The notes below the pieces were generated by a model. That model did no database searches. It was given only the letters and a program-made list of their open reading frames with translations, and was not told the origin of the DNA. A stretch of DNA of 64,000 nt, from the NCBI GenBank assembly GCA_003254925.1, contig QANZ01029560.1, positions 110,305 to 174,304 of the forward strand. The letters are read 5' to 3'. Shown piece by piece: positions 31,542-43,723 of the stretch. Made by a program: the position numbers and the translations under genes. The stretch comes from Chamaecrista fasciculata. Taxonomy: Eukaryota; Streptophyta; Magnoliopsida; Fabales; Fabaceae. How positions within the stretch are numbered: the first letter of the stretch is position 1; each line of letters begins with the position of its first letter.

Positions 31542-34500
31542 ATGGAGACCGCAGAGAAGTCAGAATCCTCCGTCCCATATGTAAGATAATTTCTCGCGTC
31601 TTGCTCGAATTAGTGATTTTGTTTTTTATGTAATGTTTAAACAAATAGCTCACCTTTTGGTGCTGAATTGATGATCGTGACTTATTTGGTATGTGGGGAG
31701 AGTTTGTGAAGGTTTAAAATAGAGAGCCCATCATCATGATAACTGCAATATTATGTTGTATGGAGCACTCAATTGTTCGTTTGCAAGACCCGAATGAGCT
31801 GGGTTGGGGATTTTTTTTTTTTGGCCAAATGGGTTGGGGATTTATTTTTGTTAACTTTGTAATTTTGTTATTGACTTCGATTATTATAGCTTCATAAGCT
31901 TCATCAAATGGTTTTAAATTTTGGTATTAACTTTTGTCTCTTTTCCTAAAGCAAACAGTTATCAAATTTTGCTTATTACTTTCTTCTCTGTTCTTTAGGA
32001 TTTAATGTTTAATTTAAATCTTCTCTTGAAGTTCTGCATTAGATGATTGATTTTCGGTTCATATCTCAAGAACCATAGTTTACCCCAAAAAATTAGTTTA
32101 TTGATTGGTTCATTGGTTATGCTACGTCATTTCTTCCTTTCACTTTACTGTATTTGTTTATGTATATGGTTTAATGCAAAGGAAATATAAATATGCCACT
32201 AGTCAGGCAATGACCTATTCGAGTAGGCCATGGCATTGCTCTTATTTATGGTCTTGATTGAGTAATGGCAAGTGAATTTGTAGAATTTGAAGAGGGTACG
32301 ATAGTCAAAATGGTTAACAAATCACTTTTACTCTCTAAATGTAATACAGACGTTTCTTTCCCTATTTATTCTAGATTTTTGGAACATGTTGCTCTATAAT
32401 GAATGATAGATTTCATGGTGATGAACTTGTTTCACATTCATTATGAATCTCCTATTTTCCTGGACTAGGATACTCCAAGATTAGCTGGAACTGTTAACGC
32501 GGGCACAGCCACTGTCGTTGGGGTATTTGCAGGCATGTTGTATGGTGGCAGCAAGGAGGCATCTGCTTCTGTGGTAAGTTTATGATTAAAAGTTGCCTCA
32601 AGTATTCTGTACGTTTCATTTGGCCATCTAAGAATACAAGTATTTCAACACAGAAATGATATTAAAGTCAAGGGTAAATATGTGCATGCATTTTCAAACT
32701 ATTAGGCTATGTTTGTATTGGGGATTATGGAGGAGAGGATTGAGACCTCTTTCCCTTGTTTGGGAAGTTGAAATTTGGAGGTTCTACCAACATAATTTCC
32801 AAATATCTTAAACTGGAGTATTTTGGAGGAGCTACCTAACACCCAAACAAAGGGGGGACATGTGAAAGGTTAACCTTCCCTTCTCCTCCCCTCCCTTCCC
32901 CTTCAATCTCTCCCCTTCCCTTCCCCTCCTAATTACCAAATATATCCTTAGAGTGACTATGATGACTTAAGTTGGATGCTATAGCTGGGAGGGCTTTGAT
33001 GTTATTTTCTTTTTCTTTGCAGTTCCAGAGAATTAATTATTCTTGGAAAATTACTTGGGTTAAGGAAGATTGTACATAAAGGCAGAGGACAGAGTAACCT
33101 AGAATTACATGATAAGAAACTGTTAGATATTGTTCTCAAACATGTTTCTCTGGAAAGAATGTTGGAGTTCTAGAAATGTGCAACTTGGGTGGATTTTGGA
33201 GGGCTCCTGTTTTCGTTGGCTGCATTTCTTCCTATGTGAAGATGCCATTTGCTGTTTTCATAAATTCACACTTAAACTGAAGAAGTGTATGCAAGGGATA
33301 TGACATGTTGCTAAAATCTGGCTATAAATTTATTGTGTGATGTGTCGTTCTTTCTTTCCTATTTCATTTTCTGTTTGAATTAATCCTTTTTTTTTGAGAT
33401 AAAGGAGAACGGAAATAATCTTTTCAATATACATCTACATATTCTGTTACATGCTGTTTACTTCTGAAAGTCTGAATTCAATAAATAATCATCTCACCAC
33501 ATGCACAAGGGTACTAAGTTAATGTTTCTAAATAACCTAACAAATTGCTGATAGGTAAGAACTGAGAACTACATCTGCAATGGCTGTTTATTGGAAAAAA
33601 GAAATCTTGTAAACATTATTTTGGTATACTTGCCACATTTTCTTTATTCTTTAACTAATCATGTGTCCTATGTTGGGTGGTCCTCTATTATGTTGACTTA
33701 TTTTCTATTTATTACATGCTCTCTCAATTAGTTATGACATTCATTAGGATTCTCCACGTTTTTCTAGAGCAAGGATGCAGAAGTGATGTTGAAGCTTGGA
33801 AGCACACCAGATAAAAGGGAGCAACATCGATTGATGAGAGATGCAATGGAGAAACGATTTCTTCGAGTCGCACGGGGATCAATAATTGGTGGGGTACGCC
33901 TTGGAATGTTTACTGCTGCATTTTATGGCATACAGAATCTGCTAGCAGAGAAGCGAGGTGTGCATGACATTTATAATGTTGTTGGAGCTGGATCAGCCAC
34001 CGCAGCAACATTTGGTTTGATCAGTAAGAAACCATACAAATCTTTTTAAGTTTTAATGTGGACCAATAGAACAGTTATTGCTTTATTTTGGCTCTGACAT
34101 GATACATATCTTGAAAAAAGTTCGTATCTGTCTCTTATGTGAATACTTGAGATTGAAGGGCTTAAAATGTTAAAATTGTTAGGTATATCACTATAGTTAA
34201 TCATGTTGATAATATATCGTTTTCCCTTCCAATTTTAGTGCCAGGATCACTCGTTTGGCGTGCAAGGAATGTGGCACTAGGATCCGTGCTGGGAGCAGCA
34301 TTTTGTTTTCCTCTAGGTACCATGTTTACACATCAATCCTCGAATTCTTAAAATTGGTGTCTTTACTAAGTGCTCATTTTTATGAAGTAACTTCACCTTT
34401 AATTTTCATATGGAAAATCAGTTTGTGTTTATTCTTCTGTTTTTTTTTTTGGATAATTTTATAATTATTATTAGGGTTAAACTTAAGTAAAGTTCCCTAT

Positions 34501-34942
34501 ATCTTTGTTATAAGGTTCTCTAATAAATATATGACACGTGATAAAAATTTTATGCATGACTAATTATGATAGAGAGAGATAATATTAAATACTCATTTTT
34601 ACATAACCAATCGTAGAAGAAAGAGAATATAAATGAAGCTTATGATTAGGCAAATCTTATAGTAAAGATATAAGGGGTTTTACCTAAGTTATTATTATTG
34701 TTATTGTTATTATTATTATTAAAAAAATGGTAGATTTTGGAGAAGAGCTTAAAGTTATTATGGATTAATGGCTACTTAAATATTTTTCCGTTAATTGTCT
34801 GGCAGGTTGGATCCATTTGAAGCTTGTAGAAAAAGCTAATGAAGGGAATCCAGCTGCACATCCACAATTAGCTCGAAAGGGAGAAGTGAAGAGTGGTGTC
34901 AGTGCAGCAATTGAGAGGCTTGAAGAAAATTTAAATAAATGA
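31542..34942 (+). CDS. Tim17/Tim22/Tim23-family membrane protein
   Basis: Five exons: 31542-31580, 32469-32573, 33768-34023, 34239-34316, 34806-34942. They join in frame to 204 residues. Several weakly hydrophobic Gly-rich helices are visible (AGTATVVGVFAGMLYGG, GSIIGGVRLGMFTAAFYG, VVGAGSATAATFGLI, ALGSVLGAAFCFPLG), with the spacing of the Tim17/22/23/Pmp24 fold. There is no cleavable presequence. The C-terminus is hydrophilic and charged. Family members include protein-import channels, OEP16-type proteins and complex I assembly factors, so the exact role and organelle are not settled by sequence; mitochondria or plastid envelope is likely. It is similar in wording to an uncharacterised Arabidopsis family member as I recall it. 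Introns 2 and 4 contain MITE-like insertions. Confidence 0.85.
32692..32955. mobile_element. MITE-like insertion in intron 2 of the Tim17-type gene
   Basis: Begins near TTAGGCTATGTTTGTATTGG and ends near ACCAAATATATCCTTAG. The ends are imperfect inverted repeats followed inward by GGGGA/GGAGG-rich and CCTCCCC-rich sequence. The centre contains CCCAAACAAAG. It is probably an hAT-like non-autonomous element. No target duplication was established. Confidence 0.45.
34475..34695. mobile_element. MITE-like inverted repeat in intron 4 of the Tim17-type gene
   Basis: The left arm ACTTAAGTAAAGTTCCCTAT, followed by ATCTTTGTTATAAGG, pairs with the complement of the right arm ending near 34695 (ACTTAGGTAAAACCCCTTAT in reverse). 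The middle includes GATAGAGAGAGATAATATT. It sits between ATTATTATT tracts, so a target duplication cannot be distinguished from simple repeat. Confidence 0.5.
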
Positions 34943-35412
34943 AAGCTAAAAAACTAAAAAAAGAGTCGGATAATTAATGTAGTGAAGAATAGAGCAAGTA
35001 CTTAAAATGGCAATCATGTGCATTTCGTAGGAAAAGGTAATAATTCCTCTATGAAATTTCCAAATATTAAATGTCAGTTTGATGTCAGATTATAGGATCA
35101 TTTTTATTTAAATGTGTACTTATGAGGTTCATCTGAGTCCCTCTCCTTGATGGCCGCAGAATTATAGTGGTCTTGAGTTCTTAGTAAAGGAGCAGATAGC
35201 AAATAGCCAAATAGCTCTGATCCTTTCTTTTTGGTTTTTCTGTATGGCTTGTATAAAGGGACCAAGTTATTTGTTGATGGTATTAAGAATGCTAGCGTGA
35301 GAAAGCAAATGCCTCTTGAATTTGCAATCGAACTTGAAGGATTCTTTGCTTTATGCTAATTGTTTGAGTTTCAGTATATATATTAAACGTACAAAACAAT
35401 GACCTAGCGAAA
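34943..35412. other. 3' flank of the Tim17-type gene
   Basis: No exon or repeat was recognised. This is the presumed 3' UTR and spacer before the LINE insertion. Confidence 0.5.
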
Positions 35413-35422
35413 TAGAATGGAT

Positions 35423-37290
35423 TTTTTTTTTTTGATACATCAAGAAACAATTACAAAAGGAGTTCAGAAAAAAATACATAAAATCTATCTCTAATAAAAT
35501 AAGGGTTCGGAAGCCAACTAAAAAGCTCCTTGGAGAGCGCCGCCGGGGCGTGGTAAACCTTCAAGTCGACATGGGAAAGAAGGTTTTTAATGTCCGTAGT
35601 GAGCAAGCTTTCGTTGATTGTAGTGCCACCTTGATTGAAAATACGTGCCAAATGTTTGTGGGAGAAAGCGAGAGCAACTCTCCCATATAAATGATCTTGC
35701 AATTTGAGCACTGTCTCTCTGCAAATATAAAATGTCTCTGCTGCTCTAGACAAGGATTTGGTGGTTCGTTTTCCTGCAGCAAAAAGGCATTTTTCGCCTT
35801 GGCACACAACTGCTGTGAAGAATCTGCTGTTGTCTCTGTCTTCAGAGGAGAAAAGCACAGAGAAAGTAAAAGAAACTAGCAGCGGACGGGAGAGGCTGAC
35901 CTCAGGAGGTTTGTGGCGATGAGCGAGCTGGTTGTCTTGAAGGCTCGAATTCTTAACAGAGATTGAGTTGCTGTAGAGCGAAAGAGTTCCTTGTATTGCT
36001 TGAATGAGCTGCATAGGATGAGCCTCTTCACCTCGCCAATACAAATTATTCCTGGATTCCCAAATCTTGTGAAGGGTGACGAAGGACCATGAAAGCAAAG
36101 ACAACTTGTGGTCATCATCTTTGAGCCAGTCAGCACAAAAGGAAATGAGCCGTTGAACGAGAGTCATAGTCCGATCCTGCATAAAAACAAAACTGAGAGG
36201 GGACTCAAACCAAACTGCTCTGGCAAAATGGAATAGTGATAGTGATAGACTTGATTTGGATTAGTTGGTGCCAAGGGTAAAGCTCTTCCAGTTTAATGTG
36301 ATTCCATTCTTGGTTCTCCATGAGGTCTTGGACTTTGTAGGTACCTGGGTCTCCGTCCCAAGGGAACATCCAGTATTTGCTAGTGATATCAATATTGGCG
36401 CCATTTCCAACCTGCCAAGATAACTTGTTCTCAATGATTGGAAGGGAGTTACGTATGCCTCTCCAGACCCAGGTATCCTGGGTCGTTTTGCGGAAATTGA
36501 ATTCCGTATTTGGAGTCTTGTATTTGTGAAGGAACCAAGAGCTCGAGAGAGATGAGGGAGAGGTAATCCACTTCCAACCGTGTTTGGCAAGAAGTGACTC
36601 GTTAACCACTGAGAGGTGTCTGAAGCCCAAACCACCGGAACGTTTAGGAGTAAAAAGTCTTCGTTTGTTGGTAAGATGCATCCGTTTGCCTTCTGTTTTG
36701 TAGCCCCAAAAGAAATCGACCATGATAGATTCCATTTTTGCTGTGTCTTTCTTTGGTAACTGAAAAACGGAAAGTTTATAAATTGGGTCAGCTTGGAGCA
36801 CAGCCTGTATTAACACAGTTCTGCCTGCTTGAGACAAAAGGTTAGCCTTCCAGCCTTGTAGCCTGTGTTGGAAGCGATCAATGAGATCAGTAGCATTCCT
36901 TTTTATGTAATTCTTCCCGTCTACATAGGTGCCTAGGTACTTTCCCAATTGATTGGCTTGCTTGACTTTCAGGGTGTTCGCCATGAATTTCCTAAAATGA
37001 CGCGGGGTGTTCGGACTGAAAACAACAAGAGATTTGTCCTTATTAATCTCCTGCCCCGCCAAGCCGCAGTAGTAGTCAAGAATAGATGAAATTTGTTGAC
37101 AAGAGTTCTGATTGGCTTTGAAGAAGAGAATGATGTCATCAGCATACATAAGATGAGAGATCATCGGGCCCCTATTTGCGAACCTGATACCTTGAATCTT
37201 CTTGTCTTTCTCGGCTCTAAGAAGGAGAGCTGATAGAGTATTTGCCGCAATGATAAAAAGGAAAGGAGATAGGGGGTCCCCTTGCCGAAC
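35423..37290 (-). mobile_element. 5'-truncated LINE (L1-type non-LTR retrotransposon)
   Basis: The element reads on the minus strand. Its 5' break is at 37290 within reverse transcriptase (RQGDPLSPFLF), followed by the catalytic LMYADDIILF. The RT thumb and zf-RVT-like segment follow (LPKKD, MVDFFWGY, GGLGFRHLSVVNESLLAKHGWKW). The reading frame runs from 37290 to 36205, then shifts. A second frame (36182-35451) encodes the C-terminal region (about 243 residues) with RNase H-like traits. A poly-A tail (T-run from about 35423 on the plus strand) ends the element. It is bracketed by the 10-bp target duplication TAGAATGGAT at 35413-35422 and 37291-37300. The long open frames suggest a fairly recent insertion. 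It is immobile by itself because its 5' half is gone. Confidence 0.93.
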
Positions 37291-37300
37291 TAGAATGGAT

Positions 37301-38322
37301 GATACTTTTTAAAGATTATACTTGGATTAAAATTTTGTACATATTGATTTAATTACTTTTCTAAATAAATGTCTATATTTCTGCAATCCTTTATAGGTTA
37401 AAGTGATACTTCTGTATTTCCTTAACAAGTGATGATAATCTTAATAGAAGAGATTATACGTGAGTTTTTAAACCATCTTATATAATCTTTGCAACATTCA
37501 TTTGGCTGGAGTCAAATTGATTGATCAACTAATTCACTAGCTAATCTTCTTCCGCAGCAATGTTCGAACCAGTATGTTGCATAAACTAAACTAGAAAAAT
37601 TCAATTGCATTCAATACCTTTACCACTCTTACAATAGTAATTGCACAAGTAAACCATAATCTGTGTGCATCTTCCTACCAAAATTTCAATGTAGTCTGAT
37701 AATCTCACATGATATCAAAAAAAAAAATTGTTGGCAGCTTAAGGCATAGTTCAGGTGACTATTCTCTCTTCATCTGATATACTCCATTTATCATGGTTGA
37801 TTCCAACTGATCCTCAGCCTCCTATATGTTTATAATTTTAATAATTTCTCTTTCTGCACCAGGGTTCCCTTCAAGTCAGCTATGTTGTTGATTAGGAGGC
37901 TTTTGGAGATGCTTAGTATGTCAATGAATCATACACAAGAAATCTCATTGTTCTTAGCCTGCAAGATTAAGGGACGTTCAAGTCAGCTACCGTGTCATAT
38001 TCCACTAAGCTTCATTAAGAAAAAGTGAATAAACCTAGTAAATAACCAAAATTTGCGGACCTCGCCTACGATCATTAGGACAAAATTGAGAACACCTCTC
38101 TTAAAATGCTACACAAAAGTAACAAGTATGAATACCATATTTCAATTGGGAATCCATTTGTAACAAATGAGTCTTTCTTGTTTTCATAAAAAATATTAAA
38201 TATGTACTATTGTGGCATATTTGAAAAAAGAGTTTAGAATAATTGTTATATCTCAATAGAAAGATGTCATATTGTCATTAAGAGAAGAAATTACCATCAA
38301 CTTTGTTAGGAGTCGTATTTTC
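37301..38322. other. Intergenic spacer, no gene seen
   Basis: AT-rich, with no recognisable exon or repeat. The right-hand end is the presumed 3' UTR of the minus-strand MPP10 gene. Confidence 0.5.
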
Positions 38323-41300
38323 TCATGTCTTCTTGGCCATCCTTTTTACTGCCTCAGCTGAAATTAAGATAGCTATAAGTTGTTAGTCAAGTAAGAGGAG
38401 CAAATGAAGAAAAAATCATGCTAGGCAAGTTTCCTCGCAGTCATTATTAACATTTGGTATGCAATCACGCACAACAGGGCACATGAATGACTTGTGAAAG
38501 TAATCATCAGCAGATGTAAGCATTATACCAGTCAGATAAACCTATTAAACTCACTAATCTTACCTTAAATTTTCTTTTTTTACTTGCTCTCCTCCTCTTT
38601 CTCTCTTCCTTTGTAAGTTCTGTTTCTTCCTTAATATCACCCTTGCCAGCAAAGATCTCCTCAGGAGCCAGCATAGCTGCATCTGAAACAGCCACAGGTG
38701 CAATCTATCCAACGAAGACATACGTTCATGATCAATCAATTGTAAAACAAGGAAGAGATAAGAAAATTCAAGAAGAAACGAGGACAGCTCTTTACTTCTT
38801 CCATTGCCAGAGCAGGGACATTAACTTGAATTGACATGTCCTCTATAACCTGCATAGTACAATACAAAGCAACAATGTGAACCTGTAGTTTAATGTGTAT
38901 ATTGTTTATCAAGAGGAAAAATAAGATCAGGAATTAAATTGCATGCCATACAGGTTTTGGAGCGAAGTGGAAATGAGAGAGAGCATCCAGCTTCAGACAC
39001 AGTTTCTTAAACAGCATACTTGCCTGATCACAAACAAATGGCATAAGGCTCAGCAAATTTTGACTACTCAAAACAGCAAAGCAGAAAAGTGAAAAGGATG
39101 TTACACAGCCTATTCAAAAACAGTGCTTGATCATCCTGAGTAAGTGAAACATATAACAGTTCAGAAATAGAAACTTGAGTATAACTACTAAATGTTCACC
39201 TCTTTCTTCTGTTCATCTTTAAATGACAATGGAGCAGAAGCAGGGTCTGTCTTCTGAACATATTCTTCCTGCAACAATTTTATAATAGAAGGGAAAGTTT
39301 AGGCAGACCATAAGCAAAGACCAACAGAAAACCTGTGAAATCACAGACTGCAAGCAGGCAAGGAAAGAGAAAACAGAAAATGGAAGTTCTAGGGAGAATT
39401 TTAAACATTATAATGCAATGGTGCAGGATAGTCAAGAGATACAGACCTCGTATACTTCTGCAAGACCCTTCTTGCTTTTATTCTCATCCTGAATTCATCA
39501 TAAAAATGACTTGTGTGAGTTAATTATGCTATAAGTATAACCATAAAGCCATCAAACCTCAAAATTCATTTTAGGGAAATAGTGCTCACCAATTCTTTTA
39601 CTTCTCTAGGTGCTTTTGATGGCAACTTGGGTGCCCTTTGAACATCATCAAAACGTCCCTATAATCAACATAAATCTAAATTAGAGAAAGCATAACCTCC
39701 AATTATTTGAGATAAATATAGTGGCAGACAAAATATTAAAAGTCCAAGATGGTATCATGATATCATCCCAGCTTTAGTTTACCTCAAGGATCCTTTTCTG
39801 GATCATATCCTCAATTGAAGCAGTGACCTCCTCAGTGATTACAGGGGCAGGTCTCACGTTGTGCTCAAAGTCCAAATCAACTTCCAATGCACTATTCTTG
39901 GGTCTCTTTGCTGCAGTTACCTTTTAGAAAAAGCCAAAATCAATAATCTAACATTTAGAGATTAAGGTAGAAGACCTACTAATGCAAATGCAATTCACAA
40001 AATCAAGAAAAAAAAACTATTCTATTATTATATTACCTCTCCCTGCATGGTCCAAGTCTTTGGCTCCAAGTTAGCTTGCTCCATCTGCTCTATCTTAGAT
40101 TGGATCTTCTCAAGTTGTTTTTCATGCTTTGAAACGGCCTCTTGCTGCTGTATAAAAAAGAGACAATTTGAGAACTTGGATGTCACCAATGTAAAACCTC
40201 AACATATTAAGAATAATATAATACCTGTCCATCAAGTTCCATATCATCATCATCAGTGTCCTCAGACCCCTGAATTAACTGGCCTTTTCTTTTTGAAACC
40301 TTTTCCTTTTCAGAACCATAGAAGTCTTCATACCTGAAAACAACAGATCAAATAATGAATCCAGACTGAGAAAATCATCTGCAATAATAAGAAAGTCCAA
40401 GCAGTTTGTACAATTGGAGACAATGCAGAGCAGCTCCCATCAGTTGTATAACATTTTGCTTCTAACTAGATTTAGAAGAGAAGCAGTGAAGCAAAAACAC
40501 CATTGCGTAACAACCCAAAGCGGAGATGAACAATAAACATAAGAAATACGGCACGGTTTAAAGAAGGAGCAGTAAAGACGAAGCCAAAGAAAATAGATTA
40601 TTATTGTTAGTCCCAAAAAAAAAAGAGACAGTAAGCACCTCTAGCTTTTACAGAAAACTTAAAAGAAAATGGCATTGTGCTGACTTTCATGTTCTACAAC
40701 AGTGGACCAAATTATCAACGAATTTGCAATTTTTGTACTCAGCAAAAAGGGAGGGGAAAAAAGATTATTGCATCAACCTAAAATGGTTGAACATAGGAAT
40801 ATAAAGAGCTAGTGAGGGGAAAATAATAAGCACCTTGCGTTTTCCAAGTCCTCATCATCTTCGTCTTCATCATCATCACCAAGACCAAATTCACCAGCCT
40901 GTATCAAAATAATAAGAATGAGTTAGAAACCAAAACAACGATTACCAAGTAAATCATATAAAGAGCACTGAATCAACGGAATATGCCTCTTGCAGACTAC
41001 AATAAACGATAAATAAGAAATACAAGGAATATTACAAACATCTTGAAGAATAAACCAATCAAACATATAGTGCTCAAATATGAATTAGGATCACCACACC
41101 ATATACAATCGAACAAGGCACAATGAAAGAAGATTAAAATCAAAGTAAGTAAGAAACACTCTCACCTCATCACTTTCATCATCACCTTCACTTTCTTCCT
41201 CGTCGTCCTTTTCATCATTCTCCAAATTATCCTCTTCGTCCTGCAAATACTTCGCCAAGTCCTTTATTTTGAGGAATTTATCCTCAATACCTCCACCGTC

Positions 41301-41867
41301 AGCTTCCTCGTTCTCCTCCTCACTCTTGCTTTCTTCCCCCTCAATGCCCTCCTCCTCCTCGTCTTCCTCATCATCCTCATCCTCATCCTCATCTTCTGTC
41401 CCGGATTCTCCTCTTTTCTCGACTTCTTTTTCAACCACGTCTACGCCTTCTTCCTCGTCATCCTCGTCACCTTCATCTAATTCCTCATCGAAACCGTCGC
41501 TTTCTTCCTCCCACTCCTCTTGACTTTTCCCAACCACATCCTTTTTACCTTGTAAAGCCTCCTTCAGCTTGGAAATTTCATCGGGATTCTTCTCCAGGTG
41601 GTTCACTCGCCGGCGAAGAGTGGATAACAGGGGTTGTGATTGGAGGTCAATTTGCTGCCATATCTGCTCGATGTCGAATCCGTCGACCAGAAGCTGATCC
41701 AATGGCGATTTTTTGGAGAAGGGTCTGAGGGAAGAGAAAATGTACTGTGAAGCAACACGAGCAGTTTGAGGGAGAGAGGGATCTCGCGAGAGCCATGAAA
41801 CTGGGTCCCTGGCCTGCAGGCGCCGAAGAGATTCGACGCCGTCGCCGGACTCCGGTAAGGTTGTCAT
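38323..41867 (-). CDS. MPP10: U3 small nucleolar ribonucleoprotein MPP10
   Basis: Twelve exons: 41867-41166, 40898-40834, 40333-40225, 40147-40037, 39920-39783, 39658-39590, 39488-39447, 39268-39200, 39023-38952, 38849-38796, 38704-38564, 38352-38323. They join in frame to 533 residues, close to the plant family length. MPP10 is a core part of the U3 snoRNP/SSU processome that cleaves pre-rRNA to make 18S rRNA in the nucleolus. Visible: very acidic Glu/Asp tracts (about 125-235), RYEDFYGSE, a coiled coil (about 295-320), EHNVRPAPVITEEVTASIED, FKKLCLKLDALSHFHFAPKP (the Imp3/Imp4-binding, MPP10-defining core), MAPEEIF-type LAPEEIFAGKGDIKEETELT and a basic tail KRRRASKKRKFK. The last intron's acceptor is uncertain: only use of CTGAG at 38355-38353 keeps the frame open. 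The start at 41867 is preferred over an upstream in-frame ATG at 41978 because the family begins there. Confidence 0.93.
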
Positions 41868-42405
41868 TGATGGAATGGGGTTTAGGGTTTTAGGTAACCA
41901 ATATTTGAAGTAGCCCAATTGTTCAGGCCGAAAAAAAGAACATAGCGATGGCAAATTTGACGAATAACACAAAAACACTTTTTTTGTCCCAAAAGTTTAA
42001 GTTGATTTTCAATTTCATCCTCAACATTTGTTTATTGTTATTTTTTTTTCAAAGTTTCATATTTGCTTTAATTTTAATTAAACATTAACGACATATTTTA
42101 TGTGGCTAATTACATGTAATGTAAAATTAATAGAAAAAGAAAAACTTAAATTTTAATCCAAATTGAAAAATATAACAGAGTATGTTGTTAATTTATTGAA
42201 AGGAAAAATTAATCAAATGATAAAATTAATTAAAACATAAATTTTGGAGGTAAAATTGACAGTAAACAAACATAGAGAATAAAATTTAAAGTTAATATAA
42301 AGTTTAATGACCAAAAATATACTTTTTCCGATAAATAAACTATTTAGTACCATTGAAGTTATTTGTTTTATTTAGTCAAATATTTATATTGATCTTAAAA
42401 TACAT
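41868..42405. other. AT-rich flank upstream of MPP10
   Basis: The MPP10 promoter is followed by an AT-rich stretch. TTTTTGTCCCAAAAG near 41980 and TTTAATGACCAAAAATATAC near 42303 are rough complements, so another decayed foldback may be present. No gene was recognised. Confidence 0.4.
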
Positions 42406-43005
42406 NNNNNNNNNNNNNNNNNNNNNNNNNNNNNNNNNNNNNNNNNNNNNNNNNNNNNNNNNNNNNNNNNNNNNNNNNNNNNNNNNNNNNNNNNNNNNNN
42501 NNNNNNNNNNNNNNNNNNNNNNNNNNNNNNNNNNNNNNNNNNNNNNNNNNNNNNNNNNNNNNNNNNNNNNNNNNNNNNNNNNNNNNNNNNNNNNNNNNNN
42601 NNNNNNNNNNNNNNNNNNNNNNNNNNNNNNNNNNNNNNNNNNNNNNNNNNNNNNNNNNNNNNNNNNNNNNNNNNNNNNNNNNNNNNNNNNNNNNNNNNNN
42701 NNNNNNNNNNNNNNNNNNNNNNNNNNNNNNNNNNNNNNNNNNNNNNNNNNNNNNNNNNNNNNNNNNNNNNNNNNNNNNNNNNNNNNNNNNNNNNNNNNNN
42801 NNNNNNNNNNNNNNNNNNNNNNNNNNNNNNNNNNNNNNNNNNNNNNNNNNNNNNNNNNNNNNNNNNNNNNNNNNNNNNNNNNNNNNNNNNNNNNNNNNNN
42901 NNNNNNNNNNNNNNNNNNNNNNNNNNNNNNNNNNNNNNNNNNNNNNNNNNNNNNNNNNNNNNNNNNNNNNNNNNNNNNNNNNNNNNNNNNNNNNNNNNNN
43001 NNNNN
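42406..43005. other. Assembly gap (600 N)
   Basis: Exactly 600 Ns. The round number suggests an estimated or fixed gap size. The adjoining sequence on the right looks like part of an LTR retrotransposon, so the missing DNA is probably repeat. Confidence 0.9.
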
Positions 43006-43440
43006 TTTTGGAATTTTTTGGAAAAAAGAGAGAACGTGGAAAAAACCATATACCAAGTGTGAAAGTGAGAGTAAAATATTTGTGTCTTTTGGGTAGAGAA
43101 ATAGTGTGGGAGTAGAGTCCTGTCTACTTCTTTGTGTAGAAGTTGTAGACTCAAAAAGGCGAGTATTTGGCCGTTGTATCCTGGAGGTGACGCGTCCGTG
43201 TACCACTACACCGGGGTTATAGACAAAGTTTCTACCCGTGGAGGGCGCGAATTACCTTAAAGAAAGCGAGATATCCGTGCCTCGGCCAAATACCACGCAG
43301 TCCGTCTTTACTAATATTTTTATTTCTTGTCTANTATATAACAGAGGGGCACAAAACGCTAGACAACAAACAAACCAAATAAAAACAACTAAGAAATGAT
43401 GCTACGAGGAAAGGACACGGCGGCACTCATATCATGACGC
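43006..43440. mobile_element. LTR-retrotransposon-like fragment next to gap
   Basis: Compositionally distinct from its surroundings, with GC-rich stretches (GGAGGTGACGCGTCCGTGTA, GTGGAGGGCGCGAATTACC) that resemble the R/U5 region of plant copia-type LTRs. An N at 43334 and a duplicated ATGCTACGAGGAAA (about 43401 and 43451) are further irregularities. No TG...CA ends, primer-binding site or coding part can be seen because the gap removes the left side. Classification is tentative. Confidence 0.4.
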
Positions 43441-43723
43441 AGTAAGTTGATATGCTACGAGGAAACAACCAAAGATATTTTTTGTAAATTTAGAGATATT
43501 ATTACACCTAATCTCCCTACTCATAAACACACCCGCGCCATGGCGCCATCGCACTCTAATAGAATAGCTGATTCCACGTAACCTTTTTGTGTGACTCGCG
43601 CCTCACAAAGAATTTAAGAAAGCCGTAACCTTCTAAAATCCAAGATTCATTATGTTTTGATTGCTGACTGTTAGAGTTGATTGGTAGTTTTCAAAAAAAT
43701 ATCTGTTAGGTATTTTTTCAACG

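Noticed and set aside
41269..41523. Plus-strand serine-rich ORF
   Set aside because: Antisense shadow of the acidic Glu/Asp tract of MPP10.
41868..41978. N-terminal extension of MPP10 from ATG 41978
   Set aside because: The extension has no family resemblance; MPP10 proteins start near MTTLPES-like sequence, and the ATG at 41867 fits.
42353..43206. Long open frames across the gap on both strands
   Set aside because: They consist almost wholly of N; no real coding evidence.
43140..43300. GC-rich segment as a tRNA or rRNA gene
   Set aside because: No cloverleaf or A/B-box pattern and no rRNA core motif could be seen; retroelement origin fits better.
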